A DNA stretch of 64,000 nucleotides from Xanthostigma xanthostigma (lineage: Eukaryota > Arthropoda > Insecta > Raphidioptera > Raphidiidae): NCBI GenBank assembly GCA_963575645.1, contig OY754475.1, forward strand, positions 22,358,509 through 22,422,508, in the 5' to 3' direction. The notes below the pieces were generated by a model. That model was not told the DNA's origin. It saw only the letters and a list, made by a program, of their open reading frames with translations, and did not search any database. A program made the translations under genes and the position numbers. Below are positions 44,708 to 55,000 of the stretch, piece after piece; the stretch's first letter is position 1; each line of letters starts with the position of its first letter.

Positions 44708-45011
44708 CAGGGGTGGGAAACCTATGGCACGCGTGCCACAGGTGGCACGCGACATATTGTTGGCACGGCATTAATTGAGGTGCAAAATTGAAATAATTAA
44801 AAATACTAGATGCCGAAAATAATTGACTATCGCTAAATAACAAATACTAAAAATGTTCCATGGCGCTCAAAGTATTATCATAATTATTATTTTTATCTGT
44901 TTGATTTGTTTTTTGACAACTAAATTTCCTTGGTTGCTTGTCGGCAAGTCGTGGCCACATTAAACATTTTTTGGAAAAAAAATGGCACTTAGGTAAGGTT
45001 CGCCACCCCTG
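44708..45011. mobile_element. hAT-type MITE, diverged target duplication
   Basis: CAGGGGTGGGAAACCTATGG at the left and GGTTCGCCACCCCTG at the right, with the internal GGCACGCGTGCCAC palindrome typical of this hAT MITE class. The flanks CTATAATA and CTGTAATG agree at 6 of 8 positions. 304 bp, no frame. Confidence 0.85.
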
Positions 45012-45454
45012 CTGTAATGTATTAGTTCAGTAATATTTCGCGCCAAACAGCACAAGCGTTTAAAGAGCAAACCTACTTTATTTCTTGTCGTTTTCGGTTT
45101 CATAAAGTTCACAAAACATAAGAAGTAAATATTCAACAATCTAAAAAAGAAAAAAAAAACAGATATAGTCGAGATAATTTACTCGACAGAACTGGGAGAT
45201 GAAACTTTTTTATTTAAGTTTTTGAAACATTTTCTAAATTGCAAAAAAGTATTTTTTTTTTATTATATTTTAAGTTTCTCCGCATAAAACTTTTACAAAT
45301 TGCTATACCGTAACAGATATTTCTTGCAATATGATCTGCCATCAGATATATATAATAGTAGATTGTATATACCTAGTGTCGTAATGTCTGATATTACGAC
45401 GAGATGTGACATAATTGTGTTTAATATACTCTTCATAACCGGCCTATTATTCTA
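45012..45454. other. AT-rich non-coding stretch
   Basis: Nothing recognisable; long A and T runs. Confidence 0.45.
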
Positions 45455-45771
45455 TTTCAAGAAAGTTTCGTTAAATTTTTTTTTTTCTAAACTTTATAGT
45501 TCCGGAGATATTTTGAAAATAAAAAAAATCAGCTGTCGTTTTATTTTGTAGATCTGTCAGAAATAAACTAGTTAAGCATGCTTTGATTATTTTCTACACG
45601 ACGTGGAACATATTATGTAGCAGCGAATAGCAAATATATTGAATACTAGCCATTACCTGCGTCGCCTCACGCGATATCAGAAATTTTATTTTCTGTATTC
45701 TACCTATATCAAATGTCAATATTTTTAAAGTTGGAATGGCCCCGTCGCCCAATCGGCTGATTTTTTTTTTA
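45455..45771 (-). repeat. Dispersed repeat B, inverted copy
   Basis: Reverse complement of 6703-7013. The Helitron-like CTAG end lies at 45648-45651 (minus-strand ACTAGCC... here reads from GTATTCAATATATTTG). Confidence 0.8.
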
Positions 45772-46287
45772 AACTCTGCACAGTCGAACACGAAACAGAA
45801 ATGAATAGAACACCCTGTATATTTATTGTATATATAGAGTGGGTAGTAATTTATCAAGACATGACATTTTTCTGATTCTTTTAAAGTTTATTATTAGCCC
45901 TCAGATAAAATAACGCAGGCCACTGAGGAGGCGTCATGTTTTTATTTACAAAGTTTTGTTTATCAACTTTTCTATATTATACATAAATATATAAAATACT
46001 GTACTTATATATATTATTAAATTTAATCCAGTCAATCAATCAATTCTGATTGACAAATCAGTCTCGGAAAAATTTTTCAACTGACTGTACGGTCAGATGT
46101 ACCAAAACTTAAAAAAACTTATATTTTACAAGTGTTTTTGAAGCTACGTTTTTTAACGCAGACCTCGGGACAGGCAGTCAATTGGGGAAAAAAACGAGCG
46201 AGCGACTAATATGTAGTTATGTCTAAAAATGTAATTATTTCACCTAGGTATAGAAATTCTAACGTATTTCAAAACTTTAACTAATAA

Positions 46288-46545
46288 AAAAAAAATTGGT
46301 TGTCTGTAAAGTCGGTTTACGGACGATAGTTTTACGTGATAACGTATTCCGCTCGAATATCATATTTAATAATACATAACCTAAATTTGAGTAGCTGTCA
46401 AACTTGGGCCGATCGTGCTTCTCTATCGCTTATACTGCGCTCTCGCTTGCACGCACAGGGTCAGGCAGAACGTTACGGCGTTACACTTTTTCGTGCGTGC
46501 AGCTGGTGTTTCATCAATTTATAAGACGTTATCACGTCAAAAGAA
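46288..46545 (+). mobile_element. Inverted-repeat MITE, uninterrupted copy
   Basis: GGTTTACGGACGATAGTTTTACGTGATAACG and, at the far end, CGTTATCACGTCAAAAG give an inverted pair (TTTTACGTGATAACG / CGTTATCACGTCAAAA). The same blocks occur in reverse at 57514-58110. The middle has CACGCACAGGGTCAGGC..AACGTTACG. Three overlapping frames across it are incidental. Confidence 0.8.
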
Positions 46546-46629
46546 AATTAAAAACAAACAAATTCTCGATCCAATCGGTTGTGAAGAACGAATGTTTTTG
46601 TCGGTTGCTGCTTGAAATATAAATTATTA

Positions 46630-46662
46630 TTGTAACCCGAGCGTCCCACTGGGGCGCTAAGA
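46630..46662 (-). other. LTR leader/primer-binding-site-like remnant
   Basis: Minus strand: TTAGCGCCCCAGTGGGACGC followed by TCGGGTTACAATAATAA. It resembles the post-LTR leader of insect gypsy/BEL-type elements and parallels 34156-34186. No LTR or polyprotein was found. Confidence 0.35.
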
Positions 46663-47049
46663 AGCAAAACAAAACAATAACGCATTAAGTGAACACGGAA
46701 AATGCACTAGTTTCTCACATAGCTAAACGAAACGCTATAAATCTCAATTTCCGACACGTTCGACAGAATGGCACGCGATGACGGTTGAAGTTTGTTTAGC
46801 AATCTATAGATCTCAATAAGTATAAATACATATAGATTGTGAATGTGTCTCGGCTCTCTATATATATACGTTTCTGCTGCATGGATTTCATTCCCTCGTC
46901 GCCCGCGGCGACGTTTTCTTTCACAGGGTCTCCAAAAATTCTCAAAACTGTACTTCAATAATATCGAGTTAAAAAATTAAACTCGTATTTTTCAAGCTTA
47001 TATTTTTAACTAACGTTTTTTCAGCGACTTCGTCGATAGATGCTAAATA
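46663..47049. other. Non-coding stretch
   Basis: 46885-46925 has a small CpG-rich block. No supported gene. Confidence 0.4.
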
Positions 47050-47436
47050 CAGTCGAACCTGGATAAGCAAGAGTTCAAGGGAGCGCGATCTCTTTTTCGT
47101 TTATGGAGGTTTTTCACTAACCCGAGTTTCTAGCTTCTACAGAAGACCTATAGAGGTCTATAAAAACTATACAAAAACAATGTTAGTTCAGTTATTTAAG
47201 ACTCATTCTTAAATTCGTGGAACTCTTAATATACGTTCGACTATCGCTTACAGAGGTACAGGCGAGTAGTAGTCTCACTTATAGAGGTCCACGAGTGAAA
47301 AACGTCTTCTCATATAAGAGGTTTCTGATTCTCACTCGTAGAGGTTTTAAAGGGCCACAAAGACGGTACCCGGGCAATTACTGTCACTTAGAGAGTTTTC
47401 TCGCTTACCCAGTTCTCACTCACTCAGGTTTGACTG
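47050..47436. mobile_element. pogo/Tigger-like MITE with TA duplication
   Basis: CAGTCGAACCTGGATAAGC at the left and CACTCAGGTTTGACTG at the right, flanked by TA at 47048-47049 and 47437-47438. Repeated ..TATAGAGGTC / CGTAGAGGTTTT words fill the interior. 387 bp, non-autonomous. An inverted half copy is at 35244-35461. Confidence 0.92.
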
Positions 47437-47469
47437 TATATTGTACTCAAATAAATTCTTTCTATATAA

Positions 47470-47690
47470 AACCTACCCCCATCCCGTGCGGGTAGTGTGT
47501 TCAAAAAACCGTTGAACATGTATTTACTTATTTTCTAAGTAATTTCAGAGATACAGCGTATCTCCTTTTCACCCCTTTAAAAGTCATTTTTTTTGTTACA
47601 AAATGTAGTCTAAATCACGCCTGGCATAACCTTTTGAAGTGGCATCATAATCGGTTGAGCCATTTCGAAGATATCCCAGCACTGACTTGG
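47470..47690 (+). repeat. Decayed repeat F, second copy
   Basis: CCCCCATCCCGTGCGGGTAG, GTGTGTTCAAAA, TTATTTTCTAAGT, TTTCACCCCTTTAAAAG, CATCATAATCGGTTGAGCC..TTTCGAAG in the same order as 13200-13450. Confidence 0.5.
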
Positions 47691-48229
47691 CGCCGAGTAG
47701 TCTTCGGACGACCGGCTGATGCATTCGGAATCGAGACCCGGCTAGACGCTTGACAATTACGACGATCTATAAATTAGCGATTGTTCAAAATCGTGATTTT
47801 TGAACAGTCATATCTTGGAAACTATTTCACCCGGACTTACGAAATTTGGAATATCGCTTCTTTATGGTAACCTCAACTTCCTGACAAAAATTCAGGTCTG
47901 TAACGTAACCACCCGCCGAGATAGAGGTATGGCTCGAAATGGTTCGTGTGTATATTGTGCACAATGCTTTGAGAAAACTTGGCCTGCTCACTCCGCGCGC
48001 TATACGAACTTCTGGGGCGACGACATGGAAATACAGTTCTGCCGTCGGAACTACTTAGTCAGCCCTGTCGTCCCGTTCACAGTTTAGTTCTAGAGTCAAG
48101 CCAAACCATCCTTTTCAAGTCAATAACAATCTGTCTCGGTAAAACTTTATCGATAAATCTGCTAAGGCGCTATGTAAATATAAATCGAGGTGAAGTTGTG
48201 ACGACACGTACCCGTAAATCGAACCGGGC
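47691..48229. other. Non-coding stretch, GC-richer, unresolved
   Basis: TTCAAAATCGTGATTTTTGAA at 47783 is a near-perfect palindrome. Frames at 47800-48087 and 47979-48278 overlap in different phases; the latter ends in an Arg-rich stretch (TTRTRKSNRARTERIEDVLA) before the tandem array. Neither has a recognisable family, so no gene is called. Confidence 0.35.
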
Positions 48230-49145
48230 GCGCACTGAACGGATCGAAGACGTATTGGCGTACGACATGCGTATTTAGTACGTTGTGCGTCGTTAAGCAG
48301 CGACATTATCGTTCGGTTTGGAATGGGGCAAGTGCAGAAAATTAAATGTTGGATTTGCAGCCGCGGAGTTTGCAGAAGAATAATTTGGGGTGTACTTTGC
48401 AATATACAAGCAATTTGTTTTTCATTTCAATTCGTTACGGGCGCACTTTCCTCCACCAAAACAGGCCAGACATTATTTTATATTATATTATGTCACGAGT
48501 GGGGCAAGTGCTTTACAATTTGTTTTCTTTTAAACTAGATAACATATTGTCGTACGACATACGTAACGTCTGGTCTAACGTCAATTTAGTACGTTGTGCG
48601 TCGTTAAGCAGCGACATTATCGTTCGGTTTGGAATGGGGCAAGTTCAGAAAATCAAATGTTGGATTTGCAGTCGCGGAGTTTGCAGAAGAATAATTTGGG
48701 ATGTACTTCGCATGCAATTTGTTTTGATAAAGTTTAGAAACTCATTCTTTTCATTTTGATTCGTGACGGGCGCACTTCCTCCACTAAAACAGGCCAGACA
48801 TTATTTTATATTATATTATGTAACGAGTGGGGCAAGTGTTAACAATTTGGTTTCTTTTAAACTAGATAACATGTTGTCGTACGACGTCAATTTAGTACGT
48901 TGTGCGTCTTTGGTTTGAAATGGGGCAAGTTCAGAAATTTAAATGTTGGATTTGCAACCGCGAAATTTGCAGAAGAATAATTCGGGGTGTACTTCGAAGG
49001 ATTTGTTTTGATAAAGTTTAGAAACTGAGTATTTTCATTCGGATTCTTCACTTGCCCCCCACCAAAACGAACCAGTCGTTATTTTATCCTATGTAACAGA
49101 CGCGGCAAGTGCAAAACAATTGGTTTCTTTTAATACTAGATGTTT
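48230..49145. repeat. Tandem array, ~310-bp unit, three copies
   Basis: TTAGTACGTTGTGCGTC lies at 48275, 48586 and 48892 (spacing 311 and 306). Each unit has a GTCGTACGAC-type palindrome, GGGGCAAGT, AATGTTGGATTTGCA, and CCA.CAAAAC.GGCCAGACATTATTTTATATTA. The third unit has deletions. Frames across it repeat the same peptide in different phases, so it is not treated as coding. Confidence 0.95.
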
Positions 49146-49455
49146 TTAGTTTACAGTATTTTTTGCATATTAAAAATAATTTGGGGTCTTTTTGCGGCAC
49201 GTTTATAAATAATCTGATTTAATTCGAATGAATTTATAATTTTGCTACAAGCAGAGAATATTTCTACGAATAGTTACGGAACTTTCGATGGCAACGGAAT
49301 TTTATCTTTGATAAAAAAATATTGACTTGTCGTAGTAACTACTCGTGCATGTAAAATTTCAAGTCAAAATTGGATAACAAGACGAAATTTATAAAAAAAA
49401 CTAGTAAAACGCGAATTGGCATGTGGCATTATAGACGCTCGACAGCTGAGACTCT
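49146..49455. other. Non-coding stretch
   Basis: TATAGACGCTCGACAGCTGA at 49431 matches the dispersed motif at 38896, 42531 and 50870. No gene. Confidence 0.45.
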
Positions 49456-49804
49456 AATCTTCACTAATATTGTAAAGAGAGGGTGCGAATTTTGTGAGTT
49501 TGTGTGTATATGCGGAGGGTAATCGCCGAAACCGCTGAACCTATTTGAAAAATTCCTTCACCACTATTTAGAATAAACCTTCGGGGTGAACATAGGCTAT
49601 TATAAAGCGGTAAAGTTTGAAACCACTCATCCGATTTCAAAAAAATTTTCACCAATATTTAGAATGGACCTTTAGGATGGACATAGGCTATTATATAGCG
49701 TTAAAATAAAAGCGCTTTTCGTGGAGACCGATTTTGGCAACGCAAGTCGACGAAAAAACGGCGACAACCTACAAATTCGGGCGAAGCCGGACCGGACCGC
49801 TATG
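49456..49804 (+). mobile_element. Helitron-type MITE family 1 with internal duplication
   Basis: TCTTCACTAATATTGTAAAGAG starts the element and GACCGGACCGCTA ends it. The first ~130 bp, through ATTTAGAATAAACCTTCGGGG and CATAGGCTATTATA, are repeated as AAAGTTTGAAACC.. to ATTTAGAATGGACCTTTAGG and CATAGGCTATTATA. This is either a tandem duplication or one element inserted into another. The final CTAG is mutated to CTAT. Confidence 0.82.
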
Positions 49805-50209
49805 CTTAACTAATAAATTAAGTTATTAAAAAACATAATTACAATTTTTAACCAGAGAAGAAGGAAAACGTATTCGTTGAAATTCTGATAAGCGAGCACA
49901 ATAATTATTCTGTTTTTAAAAAGCAAATGCGATAAAAAACAAGATATTATATCATTCATAATGCGGAATGACATGACAGATAAACAGACTGGCGGCCATC
50001 ATGGGAATAATTTATTAACAGACCTGTATCCGTAAGATAACGTCAAATCGGCTTTTTTTTAAACTCGTGTTAATAAACACAAATTGGACATATAAACGAA
50101 ATGAGGATTAACGCTTGCAGACAAGTTAATGCTAAATAGAGTATTTGATGTGGGGCAAAACGAACAAAACACCCTGTCCTAGTTTCACCTTGCCATAGTT
50201 GTACAGTGT
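49805..50209. other. AT-rich non-coding spacer
   Basis: No gene is seen. Confidence 0.4.
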
Positions 50210-50997
50210 GTCCGCTACACGCGAGGCTGGATTTGCCGCAAGGCGCCCTGCTAGATTTCATACTACTAGTTTTCCGGTTTTCTTGATTGCTATCACACGA
50301 GACGTCTTTACAAGATTGTTCTGTGCGCGCGCAGTATACCCTTCGTTGTAAATAAATTTTCTATTTGATACGTGAAAATATTATGTGTTTTTAAGCAAAT
50401 AATTGGATCTATTTAATCCAAACTAGGTATTTGGTCTAAATAAAGTGTATTTCGTCTAAACAAATGATTTCATTTAATATACAAATATTATTTATTTTAT
50501 AGAAACAATTGGATTTATTTAATCCAAACTAAATTTATTTGGTCTAAATAATGTATAGGTATTCCGTCCAAACAAATGATTTCATTTAATATAAAAATAT
50601 GATTTATTTTATAGAAATAATTGGATTTATTTAATCCAAACTAAATTTATTTGGTCTAAATAAAGTATATTCCGTCTAAACAATATTATTTATTTCACTG
50701 AAATAATACAAAATATTTAATTCAAACATCATTTATTTGAATTAAATACCGTTTAATCAATCCAAACATATATTGCCCAAACAAATATATTTGTTTGATC
50801 CAAACATTCACTTATCTCAGTGTGATAGAACGGTAACAAAAGTGAACGTTTAGAGAGAGATTGTGAATTATAGACGCTCAACAGCGGAGGTCATCAACGT
50901 CTAGGTATATGTGAATGTTTATTAGAACACATAGGTACTATGGAACAGTTCAAGTAGTTCAGATACTGCTTCCTGATTGGTTTTTGCTCATACCTAA
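50210..50997. repeat. Dispersed repeat A, copy split by an insertion
   Basis: The two halves (50210-50335 and 50819-50997) match 2114-2386. The added block 50336-50818 is flanked by CAGT on each side and contains a ~106-112-bp tandem repeat. Confidence 0.8.
50398..50720. repeat. Tandem repeat of interleaved small palindromes
   Basis: AATTGGAT begins at 50401, 50507 and 50619 (106 and 112 bp apart). Each unit contains TTGGATTTATTTAATCCAA (a near-perfect palindrome) followed by TTTGGTCTAAATAA and CCGTC(T/C)AAACAAATGATTTCA. The tail of the block continues with further TCCAAACA/TTTGTTTGATCC words. Confidence 0.88.
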
Positions 50998-51020
50998 ATA
51001 AATTCTATTTGACTCTTTCG

Positions 51021-51230
51021 GATCAACTTCCTCGATTTGTTATTAATAAAAATCGAGCGTAAGATGAGAGATTATGACACAAGGAATCGGAATATACCTT
51101 TGATTCTATACATAGATCATCCATATAAACATAGCTTGTAAATAGTTGTTTTGTGTAGTTTAAGTTTATTTGTGTCATATTCTCTCATCTTAGGCTCGAT
51201 TTTTATGATTAACAAATCGGGCAGTTGATC
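51021..51230. mobile_element. Inverted-repeat MITE, ~60-bp arms
   Basis: GATCAACTTCCTCGATTTGTT..AAAAATCGAGC..AAGATGAGAGA..TGACACA is mirrored by TGTGTCATATTCTCTCATCTTAGGCTCGATTTTT..AACAAATCGGGCAGTTGATC. The loop is ~90 bp. Non-coding. Confidence 0.88.
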
Positions 51231-51954
51231 TAAACGAGATAATTGGAATTAATTTAATTTAACAGCATCGGTACGCGATTTAGCTAGGCAACTCATGTGC
51301 GATTTATAAATGTATATATTATCAAAATCAATGTACAAAAAATCTGTTAGAGATTCGTCGGCATTTAGCACAGAAAAGAATCTCTAACGAGATTCTTCGA
51401 TCTAACATATAATCTTAGTCATCATCAAATAACAGATGAGGGTATATATTTCTAATACCGGACTATTAGTTGAAGGCGATATCTAGATAACAGGAAGTTT
51501 CAATAAAAATAAATTTCCAGAGTGCAATAATAATTAAAGTGATCGATCGCAGGTGGTTTATATGTTTGGATAAATATTTTAATAAAACACGGCTATTTTA
51601 TAAATAGTTGAATCAGCAGTCTACGGGAAATATTTATGCAAATTGGAGTAATCGATTAGAGCAGTTTGAACAAGTCGCCCCCAAAGCTGACTGTAGAACC
51701 ATTTTAGACTTCGTTAAGCTCTCGCACTCTGTCACGTGTACACTACCGATCAAAAGTTCAACAGAAAATAAAAAAAAAAAATTTTCTCGTCGGGCTTCAA
51801 ACACACCGAAAGGTAGTTGATCCGAGATAGTCACGTTTACAAGTAGTAGTCGTGGCGTATCCAGGAGGGCAAAACAAGCACGGGGGACCCGGCTTAAGAA
51901 ATTTCTAATTTGCTCCCTCCTGGGCCAAAAGCTGGGTACATAGAAAAAGACAAA
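51231..51954. other. Non-coding stretch
   Basis: GTGGCGTATCCAGGAGGGC at 51854 resembles a hAT-type terminus and CCCTCCTGGGCC at 51914 a partner, but repeat E lies just after, so boundaries are unclear. The frames at 51608 and 51634 are on opposite strands of the same segment and are not supported. Confidence 0.4.
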
Positions 51955-52125
51955 GTTTTTGAAACAGAGATACTTTATTCAGATTGAATGCAAGTACATC
52001 AACCAATCCTATCATCGGAGAAATCAGGGAATTACATAGAAGAAAGAGACGCAGATATATTTTCGATACGCTTTGCTGCCTTCGCCCACCGCACATTGAA
52101 GTAGATAGGCAATGATTCATATAGT
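51955..52125 (-). repeat. Dispersed repeat E, second copy
   Basis: Matches 12721-12875 and has an extra ..TGCCTTCGCCCACCGCACATTG block. Same minus-strand GAATAAAGTATCTCTG ending. Confidence 0.65.
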
Positions 52126-52621
52126 TATTTAATAGATATGTGCATTTTGCAAACGATAGTGTAAGGCCGAAGGCACACAGGTTTCTACACGGCCATTGAG
52201 CAGCCGATGATCGAATTTACATAATTAGCCGTGTTGTTGGTTCACTGTAAACACTCCATAGTGTACACTATTTATATACAGAGTGTCGCAAAAAAACTAT
52301 AACCGGATAATATCTTTGAACTCAAGTTTAACATATCGTCGTTGGTTCTGTAATATCTCGTATGTGCATAATTGGCAGATTTTACGTTTTTTTAATGAAA
52401 AGATTCAGGAAACGGAGCTCGATACACTAGTAATACCTCCAAATTAATTTTACAGTAACCAACAAGGGTAAGTAACTCTTATGTGAAAAGTTGTATCAAA
52501 TAATTCCTTCCATGTGCCAATAAATTCGAAATTAACGTTAAATATTTTTTAAGAAAATACTTCGTCTTAATTAAACACGTATAGTGAAGATAAGTATGAA
52601 TTAGTAATATACCTCTGAAAT
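52126..52621. other. AT-rich stretch, possible intron
   Basis: If the minus-strand exon at 52622-52877 is real, this is the beginning of its intron. No matching acceptor was identified with confidence. Confidence 0.3.
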
Positions 52622-52877
52622 TGCTAGTTCTTATCAACCATTGCTGAAATAACCACTTTTTGGCTTTTCCTGCAAATTTTACTTTTTGCACATAAGAGGT
52701 ATTACAGAAACAACGACGATATATCATTTCACATTTCGTTACGCCTGATTGTCCGTTGCGCGATTTCATGTCCAGGATGGCGTAATTCAATTGTTTGGTG
52801 ATCAAAACAAATCCAGTGGGTTGAGCGAGATTCAAAGATCCATAAATGATAAGAAAACACGGATATAAATACGCCAT
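52622..52877 (-). CDS. Possible first coding exon of an unidentified secreted protein
   Basis: ATG at 52877 opens a frame of 85 codons to a donor-like CAATTTCAGAG|GTATAT at 52621; without splicing it continues to a stop near 52479. The N-terminus MAYLYPCFLIIYGSLNLAQP resembles a signal peptide. What follows contains balanced codons and a short Cys cluster (TKCEMIYRRCFCNTSYVQ), then a basic stretch (KFAGKAKKW). A Cys-bearing small secreted protein would fit, but I recognise no family. Repeats lie on both sides (repeat E at 52125, Helitron-like D at 52997) but not inside. Chance or a domesticated fragment remain possible. Confidence 0.3.
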
Positions 52878-52996
52878 CTGAGGAGCTCAAAATGTTTGAC
52901 GCGTGCCTTATTAGCTATACTTGCGCCATCTAGCCAATAAAAATACGGCAATCTTTCATTAAACAATTGAGTTCTTGGCTGACGAATCAACGATTG

Positions 52997-53958
52997 TCTA
53001 AATATATAAAAGGAAACCGTGACTGACTGACTGGTCTATCAACGCACAGCTCAAACCATCGGACGGATTGGGCTGAAATTTGGCACACAGATAGTTATTA
53101 TGACGCAGGCATCCGCTAAAAACGAATTTTTGAAAATTCAACCTCTAACAGGATGTAACGGAGGTTCAAAATTTGCACATAAGATAGATGCATCAATTCG
53201 AAAATGCGCAGGATTACTCCTGTCAACAAATAAATAAATACGTGTTTCATGCTTTTTCAAAAACAACTCCTTCAGAGGCTGAATAGTTTAAGAGGCAAAT
53301 AGTCTAAAAATCAACATGGGTGTCATTTTTCACGCTGATCACGTGAATGTCATCAATTTTGAAATTTATTAAGGGGGGTTTACGTCGAGAAAGGAGAAAA
53401 TATGCCAAATAATGTGAATGATAGATAGATAGATAGATAATAATTTATTGCTGATCCAATAATTAAAATTGGTTACAAACGTCAAATACAATCGATTGCG
53501 GTTTACAAATCATTTTTGTATGGTGCAGTTCCGAGCAGGATTTTTTTAGAGAATTTATATTTGTACATTTCCTCAAATTTTGAGGAAGTTTTTCGTATAG
53601 TTTATTGCCTTTATATATAGGACATTTTTCGTAAAAGGATGTTCTATGTTTTATAGAAAAATTATTGTGTCTTGTACTATAGTTTTTAACTTCATTTTTG
53701 TTGGTTAGCAATAAATTCGAATCGTATGTAAACTCCCCAGAAAGTTAAGATATTTTTATTTTTAAAAATTGCTTTACAGCTTTCTCTAGGCTTTAAGTTG
53801 AAAATTAGCCTTATTATTCTTTTCTGGGCTATAAAGACTCTAGCACTGTTTGTGCTGTTTGCCCAAAAAATAATGCCGTATTTGCCCAAAAAATAATGCC
53901 GTATTTTATGCATCCGAGTTTCGTCTCCATCGCGTGCGAAGCCGCGGGCAACGGCCAG
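52997..53958 (+). mobile_element. Helitron-like family 2, copy D, split by a LINE
   Basis: It begins TCTAAATATATAAAAGGAAACC and ends GCCGCGGGCAACGGCCAG|T. The segment 53421-53907 is foreign: after AATGTGAATG the family sequence resumes at CATCC..GTTTCGTC. Without the insert it would be about 475 bp, like copy B. Confidence 0.85.
53421..53907 (-). pseudogene. 5'-truncated LINE, ORF2 C-terminal end, inserted in a Helitron-like element
   Basis: Read on the minus strand, the frame GIIFWANSTNSARVFIAQKR, with IIRLIFNLKPRESCKAIFK after it, matches the conserved segment following the reverse transcriptase of jockey/CR1-type LINEs (YGI.FWG.S....VF..QK..IR). A frameshift near 53700 moves into ..NKNEVKNYSTRHNNFS..IKHRTSFYEKCPIYKGNKLY..LP, the usual last ~80 residues. 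The 3' end is a (TATC)n tail at 53421-53441 (GATA on the plus strand). A 23-bp ATTTGCCCAAAAAATAATGCCG-type duplication lies at the 5' truncation point. The reverse transcriptase core is absent, so it is not functional. Confidence 0.88.
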
Positions 53959-54313
53959 TCATAAAATAAAATTCTCGAGCGCGAAAAAATTAAACCGCTC
54001 TGTTTTATTGAATTTAAAATTTTAATCTCTATACTATGAAACTATATACTCGATATCAAGGGTTATGGGCAATATATTATCTGGTCGGTGATCGATGAAC
54101 GTTCACCGTGTCAATACACCGATAACACATTAATCACCACCGTGCTATTGCGTAATGACATCTACATCTATCGGTGTCATTTGTTATTCGTCCCCCGCGG
54201 GCCCCGTTCGTCTCCGCCGCCAGACGATTTCGGCTGATCTGCATGGTCCTGGCGCGATGACTGATAGCTCTGGCCTGACCTGAATATGCCAGCTGCGTGT
54301 ATCTAGCGCTGAA
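53959..54313. other. GC-richer stretch, unresolved
   Basis: 54170-54310 is the most GC-rich non-repetitive patch nearby (CCCCCGCGGGCCCCG). Minus-strand ATG at 54263 opens MQISRNRLAAETNGARGGR and runs 36 codons. A first exon or promoter is possible but no donor stands out. Confidence 0.3.
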
Positions 54314-55000
54314 TAGTGATGTGTCGCTCCTGAGCGAGTCGTTCATGACGAACGACTCCTTTCTCGGCGCGGAGCGAGTCGTTCATAACGAACGACTCTT
54401 TTCTCGGAGCGGGGCGAGTCGTTCATAACGAACGACTCCTCTCTCGGAGCGAGTCGCTCTTTTTTTGTGAATGACTCACTCCGAGCGCCAATGCTCTGTG
54501 CTGAACTGTTCTGTACTGTTGCAGTCGCACATTTACAGAGCGCACACAGCGCAGGCCACAGAGGCACCAGTGAATTTTGCACGTACGGAGTTATCTTCGT
54601 TGAATCGTTTAATGTTGAATGACACACTGCAAGTGTGATAGTACTAAGCTTACAGTGACTTAAACCGTTCACATTGACGTCGTTGACAAAAATATAATAT
54701 TGTAAAAATAAACATTATTGTTGTTAAGATTTTATTATACTTTTTTATCCGAAATGCGAATAATATAAGATCAGAATCATATTAAAATGAGCTCAGAGCT
54801 GAGTGTGTGTATTGTGCTGTGCAATGTTACGTGACTCCTGAGCATGCATGATGACAGTTCACACCTCTGCAGTCTGCACTCTTGTGTAGTGCGTACTGTC
54901 TAGTGTCGCTCCTTTGAACGACTCGCTCTGAGCGACACTTTTTAGTGAGCGGAGCGCAAGGAGCCAGCTCCCAATAAAGAGTCGTGGGGACACATCACTA
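54314..55000. mobile_element. hAT-like non-autonomous element
   Basis: TAGTGATGTGTCGCTCC at the left mirrors GTGGGGACACATCACTA at the right. Subterminal GAGCGAGTCGTTC / GAACGACTCGCTC words are abundant at both ends, typical of hAT subterminal transposase sites. The 8-bp flanks (GCGCTGAA, GAGAACAC) do not match. The right end abuts a SINE that lacks its first part, so insertion into the SINE head is likely. No transposase frame. Confidence 0.72.
54332..54450. repeat. 40-bp tandem repeat of a hairpin
   Basis: GAGTCGTTCATAACGAACGACTC-type palindromes start at 54336, 54376 and 54416, exactly 40 bp apart. A fourth, diverged half follows (GAGTCGCTC...GAATGACTC). Confidence 0.93.

Noticed and set aside
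46336..46622. Three overlapping frames of 62-72 codons
   Set aside because: They sit in an inverted-repeat MITE and are disrupted in its second copy.
48346..48759. 137-codon frame with a repeated Cys-containing peptide
   Set aside because: It is read from the 310-bp tandem DNA repeat; the same sequence falls in other phases in the next unit and there is no family match I recognise.
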